Shown here piece by piece: positions 51,625 through 61,502 of a stretch of 64,000 bases of DNA. Numbering within the stretch: position 1 is the first letter of the stretch; every line of letters starts with the position of its first letter. Origin of the DNA: Symbiodinium natans (lineage: Eukaryota > Sar > Dinophyceae > Suessiales > Symbiodiniaceae); assembly GCA_905221605.1 (NCBI GenBank), contig CAJNDS010000158.1, forward strand, positions 220,176-284,175, in the 5' to 3' direction. Both the position numbers and the translations under genes were made by a program. A model generated the notes under the pieces. It saw nothing but the letters and a program-made list of their open reading frames with translations. It was not told the DNA's origin and did not search any database.

Positions 51625-51935
51625 GGGTAGTTCTCTAAACTTGGCTGCACCCAGGAGGGTAGCTAGAAATTAAACTTTTATCTGCCTTAATAAGAAACCC
51701 AATAAACCCAAAAAAGGTAAGGATCTAAAGTTACAGTAAAGTACCACAAAGTAAACTAGGGTCCCTTTTTGGGTACCCCATCTAGACACAGGAGTATCCT
51801 AGGAGTATAGGGGGTTAGAAGGGGGCCCAAACCCTGGAAAAGGGAAATAAGGGCCTACTCCGGGTCCCAGTCATATAGTACGGCACCCTTATTAAAAAAA
51901 AGGACCAAAAGGTACCCTAATTTAGAGAACTACCC
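51625..51935. mobile_element. Inverted-repeat element, family D, larger copy
   Basis: Outer arms GGGTAGTTCTCTAAAC (51625) and the inverse TTTAGAGAACTACCC (to 51935). A second pair of arms lies inside: AACTAGGGTCCCTTTTTGGG at 51754 against CCAAAAGGTACCCTAATTTA at 51905. About 311 bp, perhaps a nested pair. No frame. Confidence 0.6.
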
Positions 51936-52314
51936 AGTAGGTTCAGGCTTCAGGCGTTTTGGGTTTAGGGGTTTGTGAAAGCAGTCATCGGACATCCCGA
52001 GCCAGAAGAACGATTGGGCTTAGGGGCTTAGGAGTTTAGGGCGTAGGGTTCTAGAGTTTAGGGGTTGAGCGCGTCAAGGGTTCAGGGTTTGGGGTTCAGG
52101 AGCTTAAGGGTTTGGGGTTTCGGGTTTAGTGTCATCCTAGAGTACTACACATCTGGTAAACATGGCCAACGCGCGAAAATGCGCAGCCAAGTACCTGCCC
52201 CACAAGAACGCAAGGAACGTGCCATATTTCACACTAAGCTACTAAACCCTAAACCCTAAACCCTAAACCCTAATTAAACCCTAAACCCTAAACCTCAAGG
52301 AGCTCAGGGGATTG

Positions 52315-52376
52315 CAGGCTCAGGATCAGGGGTAGTGTCGGACGCATTGCGTGGGCGCTGCAAATGGTGGACGTCT
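52315..52376 (-). CDS. Exon-like piece
   Basis: The minus strand reads EDVHHLQRPRNASDTTPDPE then PAI. CCCTAAA left, TTTAGGG right (52382). Confidence 0.38.
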
Positions 52377-52439
52377 TCATTAGGGTTTAGGACTTAGGGC
52401 TTAGGGTTTAGGGTTTAAGGTTTAGGGTTTTACGATGAA

Positions 52440-52510
52440 TCGTTTCGAAGCCCCCAGCCGCATTAAAGTGCAAGAGCAAGCCCAAGCGCTCGAGATGACC
52501 AGGCTTGAAG
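52440..52510. CDS. Exon-like piece, strand uncertain
   Basis: Plus strand: NRFEAPSRIKVQEQAQALEM then TRLEG (helical). Minus strand: FKPGHLERLGLLLHFNAAGG then FETI. Both look protein-like; TTTAGGG lies on both sides. Confidence 0.3.
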
Positions 52511-53123
52511 GGTTCAGGGTAGTGTTCAGGGTTTAGGGTTTAGAGGGTTTTTGGAGCTTTCTATCTGGGGGTTCGACCTTGGATCCTGAAGGTCGTGCCC
52601 TTGGGTGTTGGGGTCCATTTTTAGGGATCCCTAGGGGATATAAGGGCCATATTCGGAGTATATCGAGGGAAGCCTTTAGGGGTACAACCTTAGGGGTACG
52701 AGTCTTCATCCCTTGATATGCCCATGCGCCCGATGCTCGCCTAAGAGACCGAAGCCTCCACAGCCCTAAACTCTAAACCCGAAACTCCCTGCTAAGGATA
52801 CAGGACATAGTGACTACCCCCAGGATATAATATCAACTTCATCAAGAGCCCCTGAATACACATATTCTGCCTGGGGCTGCATGAAAGGAAAGCCACCGAC
52901 ATAGACTTACACAGGAGCTTGTGAACATCAACAAGGCCAGCCTCCCAATAACAAGTATAGAAGTATAAGGAATGACCCAAAATACTAAACCCTAAGACCT
53001 GTTCAACATCGATGGGCACCTACACTAGTTCGTGGTTGGGATAGTAGTAAAAATTTACATGTCTATTCCTTATTGAGTTGAAGTGCCCTCAAAAATGAAA
53101 AAAAAAGGTTACCCAACTATGAC

Positions 53124-53204
53124 AAAGTACATGACACCCATCCGAGTCTCGGCTTTGGCCTTGGCATCGAGGGACCTGGTGATGTCACCGAATTCGTAGC
53201 TGTC
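53124..53204 (-). CDS. YEFGD-motif exon
   Basis: Enters at GGGAAG|GAC and reads DSYEFGDITRSLDAKAKAET then RMG. The best-preserved motif copy. A GC donor (GCCAAG|GCC) could end it earlier. Together with 51.4 and 50.8 kb it fixes the consensus D-x-Y-E-(F/L)-G-D-(I/L)-(S/T)-(R/K). Confidence 0.65.
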
Positions 53205-53603
53205 CTTCCCTCGCGGAAAAAAAGAGGCGAGGGCGAGGGCTAGGCGAGGGGCGGTTGTTCCAAGTTGGGACCCTGTTTGGGTGAGCTTCTTGCGATGAAA
53301 ATAAGATAACCGGAAGGGGTCTATCCATGACTGGTCTAGCTTGGGGCTTGGGAGCTGCGTCGGGTGGGTAATCCTTATAGGTATCCCCCGAACTTAGAAA
53401 CCCGAACTGACAGCGTCTTGAACCGAAGCGAAATGGCAAGACAGTCGCACATTCTGAGCCCGTCAGCCCAGTCGGACCTTAGAACCCGAATGTGTAGGGT
53501 TTAGGCTGCATAGGGTTTAGGGTTTGGGGTTTAAAGTTTAGGGCTGTTTAGGGTCCAGCGGCTCAGTTAATCCCAGTCTGCCCCGGACCCCCAGGAGGAA
53601 CTC

Positions 53604-53679
53604 CTGTAAAGTTGCCAACGGCTTCCTGCAGCTTGCCGCCGACGAATTTGGACAAGTCACCTCGGTGTTCCAGTCGGCC
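53604..53679 (-). CDS. YEFGD-series exon, HRGDLSK variant
   Basis: Enters at CTTTCAG|GGC and reads LEHRGDLSKFVGGKLQEAVG, then NFTG, exiting at TACAG|GAG (GA donor). H-R-G-D-L-S-K replaces Y-x-F-G-D-L-S-K, and the FTG end parallels LTGK. Confidence 0.55.
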
Positions 53680-53829
53680 CTGAAAGCGCTCCAAATCCTA
53701 AAGCCTACAAGGAGGGGCCCCCTTCCCGTAGTAACTATACTTAAGGGACTTATAACCTAAGTTAGGATCCTTATAACACAATTTAGGGTTCTTATGACTC
53801 TACTTATAACAAATCCTAACCCCTCAACC

Positions 53830-53931
53830 TTGGGATGTTCCCACTTCTACCGCAGTCCTTAATTGGGATTCAAATATAGGGGGTACCGCAATCCCTACTA
53901 AGGACTGCTAGTACAAGGGCGAACATCCCTA
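53830..53931. mobile_element. MITE-like element, family A, copy 5
   Basis: Left arm TTGGGATGTTCCCACTTCTA, right arm inverse GTACAAGGGCGAACATCCCT. About 102 bp. Confidence 0.75.
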
Positions 53932-54060
53932 CCTAGTCCCATCAAAGCCCCTGCAATCTCTCTAAGCCCTTTAAGCCCATCATCCTGCAAGCCCAGGTAT
54001 AAGCGCGACAAAGCCCCCTACTGCTGCCTGGGGAATGCTTGACATAGGGGACTGCATATT

Positions 54061-54164
54061 TGGTCAGTTCTCTAAACGACGGCCCCGTTTTGGGATACCC
54101 TAAACAAGAGGGGTCGCCTTATGACAAGGACCCCAACAGGGACCATATTATCGAGAAATCACCA
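54061..54164. mobile_element. MITE-like element, family D, copy
   Basis: Arms TGGTCAGTTCTCTAAACGAC and inverse TTATCGAGAAATCACCA; inside, TTTTGGGATACCCTAAAC and GGGGTCGCCTTATGACAAGG match 18172-18280. Confidence 0.6.
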
Positions 54165-54341
54165 GTTCGATGTGGGGATCAACAATGTGGGGGGGGGGGG
54201 GGGGATATGCATTTTTCTCTGCTCTAACTCTGGACCCTACATCCTAAAGCTAAACCCTGCAAGCCCTCAAACCCCTAAGCTACTGTCTAGGGAAGGCTTA
54301 ATTACTCTGAGGTGCAGGGATTGCTTCGTGCTAACGCTCAC

Positions 54342-54409
54342 TGCTTCACAGAGCGAGTGGCCGAACTCGTACTTGTCCTTGCCAGTCAGCTTGTTGATGA
54401 AGAGATCAC
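54342..54409 (-). CDS. YEFGD-series exon
   Basis: Enters at CTTGAG|GTG and reads DLFINKLTGKDKYEFGHSLC then EA, exiting at GAAGCA|GTGAGC, a good GT donor. LTGKDKYEFG is the full junction of two modules; the usual GD is GH here. A G run of about 16 lies nearby at 54189. Confidence 0.62.
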
Positions 54410-54682
54410 CTCAAGGTTCGGGTTTACAGGTTCGGGTTCCTTTCTTTGGCTTACAGGGTTCATAGGGATTCTGGTATGGTTTAGGATGTGGAATGTGGTT
54501 GGCCCACCTGGATGTGATATTCAAATGGGCGCTGGCTGACAGCTTCTTTGGGGAAACGCTAATTAAACCCTAAACCCTGAACCCTGAACCCTAAACACTA
54601 ACCCTAAACCCTGAACTCTGAACCCTATAACCCTATAACCCTGAACGCTAAACCCTGAACCCTAACCCTAAACCCCTAAAGC

Positions 54683-54755
54683 CCTCTCTTGGTGACTAAA
54701 GCCCGGGCACCAAATTGGTAGCCGCGCTTCTCCTCTTTGCGGTTGGCATCTCCGC
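54683..54755 (-). CDS. YEFGD-series exon, YQFGA variant
   Basis: Enters at CCGGAG|GCG and reads GDANRKEEKRGYQFGARALV then TK. YQFGARAL aligns with YEFGDISRAL minus two residues. CCCTAAA left, TTTAGGG right. Confidence 0.48.
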
Positions 54756-55757
54756 CTCCGGCGCTTAGGGTTTAGGGTTTAGGGTTTAGTGTTTAGGGTT
54801 TCGGGTTGAGGCGTGCAGACCTGGTTGGGTTTAGGGCTTCGGAATTAGGAGTTCGACACCCTAAGGGTCCATGTAGCTGTGTAGTATATACTTGCGCCTT
54901 AAAGGGGATCCCGTATAGTAGCTTTGGGGTGTGCAGACTTGGTTGGGTTTCGGGTTGAGGGCTAAGGGCTAAGCGGTAAGGGTTTGGGGGTTGCACAAAA
55001 TCTGGCGTAAGTGCAAAGCTGCCTTGTAGACCAAGGAGGTTTCTCGGTGTTCCCGGATAGAGGTTGATGCCCCTTGTGTGTAGAAGCATGCTGCGAACTA
55101 CAGATTCATGACATACAACTGAAGAGGAGATAAGAGGAGCACTTCAATTTAAAGAGCGTGTGAACATCTGCGTGTGTATATAGAGACGCGCGCATACAGA
55201 TCTGATACGCCTAGAATAATGTTGCAAGCATGCTTATCAGGGGCAAGTCCCACAAAATAAACCTTTAACAGAATCACTTCACTTTGGGGTGCTGGTTCTT
55301 GGTGGCCTGCCGTGGGAAGAATGCAGCCTGATTCTCAACCCCTTGAAACATTCAACTTGCAGGGTTTAGGGTTTAGGTTCTAGGGTTATCAGTTTTGCAC
55401 CAGCTAAATTGCAGCATCATTTCTACGTACTCTCCAGGCTTCACTATCAGGCCACCTACCTGGAACTTATATAATCTCATCTACACCGGGGGCACTTCTT
55501 GGGGAACGGTCATGTGAGTCATATACCCTGTACTCTCCTCCATGTGTAGGGGTATATGAACGACAAACCCTTATGGGGTTCATGTGGGGGTTTCCGAAAC
55601 TAGGGGTACCTTATCGGGGTCCTTTTAAAAAGGGGATCCTACTATTTGGGGATCTAGCTTGGGGGTTCTCTCATGTTAAACCCTAAACCCTAAACCCTAC
55701 ACCCTAAACCCTAAACCCTAAACCCTAAACCCAAGGTTAGACACTGATGGTGCACGC

Positions 55758-55789
55758 CTTCCGCACGTCTCTGTATCGAACTGAAAGTC
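55758..55789 (-). CDS. Possible short YEFGD-series exon
   Basis: Enters at CCTCAG|GAC and reads DFQFDTETCG, exiting at GGAAG|GCG. The CAG|GAC entry and D-F-Q-F pattern match the other copies; at 32 bp it may be longer or a relic. CCCTAAA left, TTTAGGG right. Confidence 0.33.
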
Positions 55790-55821
55790 CTGAGGGGCGG
55801 TGCAGCCTGCCCAAAGGAAGG

Positions 55822-57366
55822 GTTTAGGGTTTAGGGTTTAGAGTTTAGGGTTTAGGGTTTAGGGTTTAGGGTTTAGGGTTCAGGGTTCAGGGTGTAGGGT
55901 TCAGGCTTTAGGGTTTAGGGAGTTTCGGGTTTAGTGCTTTGAGGGTGTCAGCTTTCTTTTCTCGGCAAGGTTTGGGTTGGTTGCAAGGATTGTGGAGATT
56001 GGGGTGAGGCCCCTCAGCAGCTGGAATCGGGCCTGGTGTGATGTGGGTTGGGTGTTGCGCTAGAGAGACCCAAAACGAAAAACCTGTCGCAGCTGCACAT
56101 GAGATGCCCGCGGCAGGAGTCCTGCGCAATCCTGAAGAGAGTCAAAGCCGACCAAGATGCTTCATGAATGCAAAGCCCTTCAACGCCTGCCACGGAACCG
56201 TCATCCCAAAAACCTAAACCCCAAAACCCTCCACAGAATCCGCTGGGTACTGCAACTTTTAGTTGCAGGTTCATGGGCAGTTGTGTGCCCTAACTAAGAT
56301 CAACCTGCTATTGAGGCCGAAACCTGAACCCTACTACATGAAACTACACCCAAGGGTCCCTTCACCACAATAGGACCAGTGAAGGATAGCTTCTGTAAAC
56401 CCCGAAGCCCTAAACCGTAACCCCAGTTATGGGCAGGACCGACCCTGAACTTCCAATGTAGTCCATTGCTTCGAAGCACGAACCCCCTTCATCCAAAGAA
56501 ATTTGACAAACAGAGAGTTAGGGTTTATGGTTCACGGGATTTAAAGACACTGCCCCCAATGATGTCAGCTTTACGGCGTACGAAGTCCAAGAAGCTTACG
56601 AAGAATCGATTCTGTGCGGACGGATCTTTTAAAATCCCTGGGTACCTTCAGGGTTTAAGCGGTTTAGGGTGAGAGCTCTTTGTGTTGCTGTGGCACCAGC
56701 AGCGCATGCCGGCATGCCAGCACGGAAAGGACCTGAGGCCGCCAGAGCGTCTAGGGTTCAGGGTTTTAGGGCTTATAGGGACAATAGTTTCCGGTTTAGG
56801 GTTTAGGGTAAACGTTTACTTACTGGATATCTTAAATAGCTTTTGATAGGGGGACAGAAGGTACCTAAAGCCCTCGTCATTCCTTATAAGGAGCCAGCAA
56901 ATTTTAGGGCTAAGGGAATCCACATAGAGAGACCTCACTGAAAACCATACCATGATCCCATGTTGAGATTTCTTAGGGTTGAGCTTCGAGCGTTCGCGGA
57001 CCAACCCGCTTTGAAGGATGTGAAGCCCTCCTTCTGAGTGCGACTGAGATCCGAATGTCCTCTCACACCTCGAACTGCCCCAACCCTGCGACTGCTAGAC
57101 TAGTCTGCACCCAAAATCTCCAACGAAAACCTTCGAATGCAGGGAAGGAACTCTTCCTTTCGAAGTCCCGAAGCACTAAGAAGCCCTTTCAACCCTCGAA
57201 CTTGAACCTTTTCAAAGCCCTACAAGCTCTCCTTCTAAGCCCCCCTATATGCCCTGTAAGACCTGCGGGCTCTTGAAAAAGCATCGGCAAGCCCCTATGC
57301 ATTCGATAGGTTTACAAGATTTCTAAACCCTCAACCCTAAAACCTGAACTAAACCCGAATGAACTC
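55822..57366. other. Mosaic without firm exons
   Basis: TTTAGGG array at 55822-55920, unique sequence 56040-56700, a GC-rich piece at 56690-56752 open on both strands, and unique sequence to 57300. None of the frames at 55908-57276 shows a recognisable motif. Confidence 0.5.
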
Positions 57367-57545
57367 CTAAACCCCTAAACCCCTAAACCCCTAAACCCCT
57401 AAACCCCTAAACCCCTAAACCCCTAAACCCCTAAACCCTTAAACCCCTAAACCCCTAAACCCCTAATTAAACCCCTAAACCCCTAAACTCCTAAACCCCT
57501 AAACCCTAAACCCCGAAACCCCTAAACCCCTAAACCCCTAAACCC
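57367..57545. repeat. 8-bp CCCCTAAA array
   Basis: About 20 units of CCCCTAAA, one base longer than the telomere heptamer, with a few TAATTAAA and CCGAAA interruptions. It then reverts to CCCTAAA with an inverted TTTAGGG patch at 57590. Confidence 0.95.
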
Positions 57546-58030
57546 GAAACCCCTTAAAAATCCTAAACCCTATATAAACGCCTTCAGGGATTTAGGGTTT
57601 AGGGTTTAGGATTTAACTAAGGTTTAGTTTATAAACCCTAAACCCTAAACCCTAAACCCTAAACCCCAAACCCCTAAACCCGAAACCCTAACCTTTAAAC
57701 CCTAAATTGCCTAATTTCCAACATTGCCGAAGCCCAAGCCTTGTAAACGTGTCAGTTTAAGCTGCTTAGACCCTAAGCTTCATACTCCCAAAATGTTGCA
57801 CCTAAATCTGAAACCTGCATCCCTGAACATTCCGCCATGTCAGCTGTGATCACAGCGGCACAGGAATTATGTATTAGGTACATGGACCCTTAGGGCCTTA
57901 GGGGCAGTGGATCCCTCAGGGACACGTCCTGTGAAACGCGAAACAAGCCCAGTGGCGAAGCGAGGACCATGCAAGTTTTCTTAGGAAGGGAAAATGTGCC
58001 AGTCCATCCCACTCATTTGTCCAGTCACTC

Positions 58031-59216
58031 CTACGTCCCTTGGCCCAGGGTGATGGCGCGTACCCTGGAAGTGGAAAATGCCCCAGAACCATCTAATAGA
58101 CACTTGAAGGTGATCAAAGACAAGGCGTTGGCCGCCAGCAGGCCAAAGTAGATGGCGAGCTCCGTCTCCAAGCCACCACCGCAGGCCGTCTTGCCAAAAA
58201 CGGCTGCAAGGATCCCGAAGGCGATGGTCTCCACAAAGCGTAGGGCAAGCACCACCGGCATGCCTAGCCTGCGGAACTCCTCCTCATCAGCCATCACGGC
58301 CGCGGGCACTACGTAGGGCAAAAGGAGCAGCGCAGCATATTCACCCTCCTTTCTAGCGCTCCACGCTTGGTAGAGATTGCACGCGACGAAAGTCGTGGCA
58401 GCCACGGCGGCGCCGTAGGGGCGTATGGGCTCGGAGAAGGCCATCGCGAAGCCCATGCTCCGCACTGCGGCGTCCGTCCCGATGAAGAGCGCCGCCGCGG
58501 CCTTGGCCTTCCAGGTACCGAGGCGGTGACTGCCGAACGTCACCACCGATGTGGTGAGCGTCGCGATGGAGAGGCAGACAGAGGCCACCTTGAACGCCTG
58601 GCCGTGGGCACCCAGCGCGAAGAGGACCTGGGACTGCAGGTAAAGCTGCGGTGTGGATTCGAGCACAGCCGTGAGGAAACTATACTGCCGACTCGCATGT
58701 TTGTCGTCTCCATCCCGCTTTCCGGTCCTTGCGAATTTGGCGACCTCGAAGAAATAGGATAGCTGGAAGATCCCCAGGCAGCACAAGCAACAATCCGGGG
58801 GTCCATTGGGCCCTTTTTCCTGGTGCTGCTCTAACGTCCACCAACAGGCCGGCACAAGCGTGGAGAGGACGACGAGCGTGCACGAGAGCCCGAACCAGGA
58901 CCACTGTGGGATGCACTCGGCGGCTTGGGGCTCCCAACTTGCCGTCTCATTGCCAAGCATGGCGAGGGGGCAGTTCGGAGTCAGGGAGTTCTCCACCACA
59001 CAGGCGTACCTTAGGCACGACATGCACACTAGAAGGGGCTTATGGTCCGGATGCACCTTTATGGGACGAATATAGTAGCCTGGGGTATACAACCCCCATT
59101 TTAGGGTCCATTTCGTCCCCAAGGTGCTGCAGCATCACGTAGAAGTCCGAGGCGTAGTCCGCCAGGTGCAGGACTCCCAACGCTGCCAAGGACCCGGCCT
59201 CCTTCCAGAAGCCCAT
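58031..59216 (-). CDS. XK-related (XKR)-like multispanning membrane protein
   Basis: Starts at the ATG at 59216-59214 in a strong context (GCCGCCATGG), with an in-frame TAG 15 bases upstream. The first 33 codons read MGFWKEAGSLAALGVLHLAD and YASDFYVMLQHLG; DYASD matches the first-helix D..SD element of XK-related proteins. The frame must then shift by one: from about 59122 down to 58031, 363 codons stay open. These carry a second hydrophobic segment (GLSCTLVVLSTLVPACWW), then LTAVLESTPQLYLQ, close to the family signature ESxPQLxLQ, and about six more hydrophobic segments. XK-related proteins include phospholipid scramblases of the plasma membrane; the role here is unknown. The frame change could be a 61-base GA-AG intron (59117-59057), which restores phase, or an indel. 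Confidence 0.68.
59057..59117 (-). other. Candidate 61-bp intron in the XKR-like gene
   Basis: On the minus strand, GGG|GACGAAATGG...CATAAAG|GTG. Removing it joins ...MLQHLG to VHPDHKPLLV in frame. It contains CCCTAAAATGGGGG, and GGACGAA near its start is matched by TTCGTCC near its end, so it can fold. GA donors and AG|G acceptors are known in dinoflagellates. Speculative. Confidence 0.35.
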
Positions 59217-59441
59217 GGCGGCAAATAGCTAAGATAACCGTAGTAAGACTGGTAATACCTACTGTAAGACTTATTTACAAGATGACCCACTGTAGGGCGC
59301 AGCTCTAACACTCCCTCGAGCCTGCGCTGAGCTAGTGAAGGACGGCGTCGCACCCGAAAGCAGCCACATGCAACAGATATATGCAACGCTCCGAATCGCG
59401 GTCGGGCTCCTGCTGTATGCATTCCATGGAGCCGGAGACCT

Positions 59442-59552
59442 ATATGGGTGGTTGTCAAAGTTATGGTCCCTTTTTGGGGCCCTAGTTTAATACGGCACCT
59501 TATGTTTAGGGTACCCAAAAAGGGATCATAATTTTGACAGCCATCCATATGG
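59442..59552. mobile_element. MITE-like element, family D-related
   Basis: ATATGGGTGGTTGTCAAAGT on the left; the reverse complement of the right end is ATATGGATGGCTGTCAAAAT; both continue TATGxTCCCTTTTTGGG. About 111 bp with arms over 40 bp. It lies about 230 bp upstream of the XKR-like start codon. Confidence 0.75.
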
Positions 59553-59747
59553 ACAAAAAAGTTCACATATCAGGCCCGCGCCGCCCCTTGCCAGCAAGAA
59601 CACAAAAAGCATACGGACTAAAACCCTGAAGCCTGAACCGCCTACATAGTAACACCCCGACGCGCCAAAAGCAAGAAAAGAACCCCATTCTAAAAAGAGC
59701 TTTCCTAAACCCTAAACCCTAAACCCTAAACCCTAAACCCTACATGG

Positions 59748-59826
59748 ACTCGGTGAACTGAGAGCCGAGCCAAGATCTGCCAGCGCCGGCCGTTGAAGGA
59801 ACGCTGCGGACGCATTGCGGTTCGGA
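59748..59826 (-). CDS. Exon-like piece
   Basis: The minus strand reads RNASAAFLQRPALADLGSAL then SSPSP, ending at TAG|GGTTTAGGG. CCCTAAA left, TTTTAGGG right. Confidence 0.38.
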
Positions 59827-59860
59827 TTTTAGGGAAGTCGGGTTCTAGGGTTTTAGGGTT

Positions 59861-59954
59861 TACCCAAAGGCTCCAATGTAGTTCCTTTTTGGGTTAGGTA
59901 CAGGGGATTTTAGTATGCTACCCCAAAAAGGTACTACATAGGAGCCTTTGGGTA
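59861..59954. mobile_element. MITE-like element, family C, copy 2
   Basis: Same length and over 85 percent identity with 24876-24969. Arms TACCCAAAGGCTCCAATGTA and its inverse match at about 30 of 33 positions. Flanks are GGGTTTTAGGG repeats, so the target duplication is hidden. Confidence 0.8.
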
Positions 59955-60059
59955 GGGTTTTAGGGTTTAGCGTTGTAGGGTTTTTTCAGATTCGGGTGTT
60001 AGGGCTTCAGGATTTTAAAGGGTGTTAGGGTTAGGGTTTTAGGGTTGGACGCTGTGTGT

Positions 60060-61200
60060 TGCATGAGAAAGCCGATGCCTCAGGGCTTCGCGATCTCTGA
60101 TAAGCACGCAGCTACATGAAGAACTTGGCAAGTGGGGCTGCTGTGAAAAAGGGGTGTGCCGACGGCACTTCAAACCATTCATGATGGGCTCGGCATGGGC
60201 ATGGCTGCAGAACTACAGAAGCTCCCCCGTGCCCTTATGGGTTCTGGTAGACTGCCATCCTTACGGGAGCTAGGGGAGGAACTGTGGAGTTTCAACCTTG
60301 CTCATGACAACTCCGGCGCATGAAATCCGTAGGTCTTTTGGGAGACAGCATGTGGGGCAGTCAAGAGTTTTAGCCCTGCACTTCAAGGCCTGTGGGGCGT
60401 GTAGATGGGGCAAGTTGGTTTGGAGTTTCTCAATCCACAAAGCAGGGCGGCTGCCACGTACGAGGCTTGTTGCGAGCGTCCGGCAGACGGTCCATGTGCA
60501 AATGCATGAAAAAGCCCTAGATCGCCCTAAAACCCAAAACCCTACCAGAGATTGACAACCTAAATAATACGGTTTACGACCCACTCTAGGGCCCTTGCAA
60601 CTGATATAACTTGGGCCCTACTTGTAGGGAATGGTGGCACCGCCCAGTTCCGTCAATCGCTGCACATGTGTCGAGATGCGGTTTAGGGTTTCTAGGATTG
60701 GGGGTTAGGGTTTTGGGGTTTAAGGTCCCTAAACCCTGAACCCTGTACGCCAAGCACGCCCCCAAGTATCAACCCTACATGCGCTGGAAGTCCACATAAT
60801 GCTAAACCCTAAACCCTAAACCCTAAACCCTAAACCCTAAACCCTGAACCCTGAACCCACACTTCGACAGCGCGTCGTTCTTAGGAACTTGGCAACAACT
60901 CAAAAACAACTTTTCGGCTGAACTTAGCAGACACTTGTAAGCTGTTTCTAACTAGCACAAGTTCTTTCCAAGTTTTTTCGTGGCTTTTGGGCACATGTCA
61001 GCTTTACTTGTATTCCGCACCATTGTCTTTGTTTTAGTCCTGTTTTCCTGGTGAGAGACTTGTGAGTGACGCATTCGTACACAGGGTCCATGTCCAGATA
61101 TAATAGTTTGCATTCGTGCTTCAGAGCTCAGTTGAAACCACCCTAAACCCTAAACCCTAAACTCTAAACCCTAAACCCGTCCTTTATAGCTTAGAGGGAG
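60060..61200. other. Unassigned stretch
   Basis: Antisense-overlapping frames at 60270-60584 of about 100 and 85 codons show no motif. Also CCCTAAA units at 60800-60855 and 61140-61180 and AT-richer sequence 60880-61130. Nothing firm. Confidence 0.4.
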
Positions 61201-61261
61201 GCAGAGACCCCCTCTAAAACCGCCGTGCGCAGCCCCCAGCCCCCCCAAAAACATCCAGATT

Positions 61262-61502
61262 TGACGCGGAAGACGCGGACACAGGCCACGCCAAGCGATT
61301 CATGTATGGAGAGCGTGCGCGGACATGCACGGACATGGCAAGTAGGTCGGAAGCTTGCGGCACAGTGGCGCGGACACGCGCGGACCTGTTGTTTTGCAAG
61401 AGTCCAGCATGAAGACCATCAGGGCGCGGACGGACACCCGCGGACATATGTCGATGTAGCACGTTTTCGCCGCGGACAAGGGCGGACATTCGCGGACACC
61501 AA
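61262..61502. repeat. GCGGACA-word cluster
   Basis: The word (C/G)GCGGACA(C/T/A), or CACGGACA, occurs about a dozen times in 240 bp at irregular spacing with unique sequence between. It keeps several frames open on both strands (61214-61653). Not a simple tandem repeat; purpose unknown. Confidence 0.7.

Noticed and set aside
58367-59142. Plus-strand frames of 89-137 codons opposite the XKR-like gene, and other minus frames
   Set aside because: Shadow frames of GC-rich coding sequence; no motif, composition dominated by Arg/Gly/Ser.
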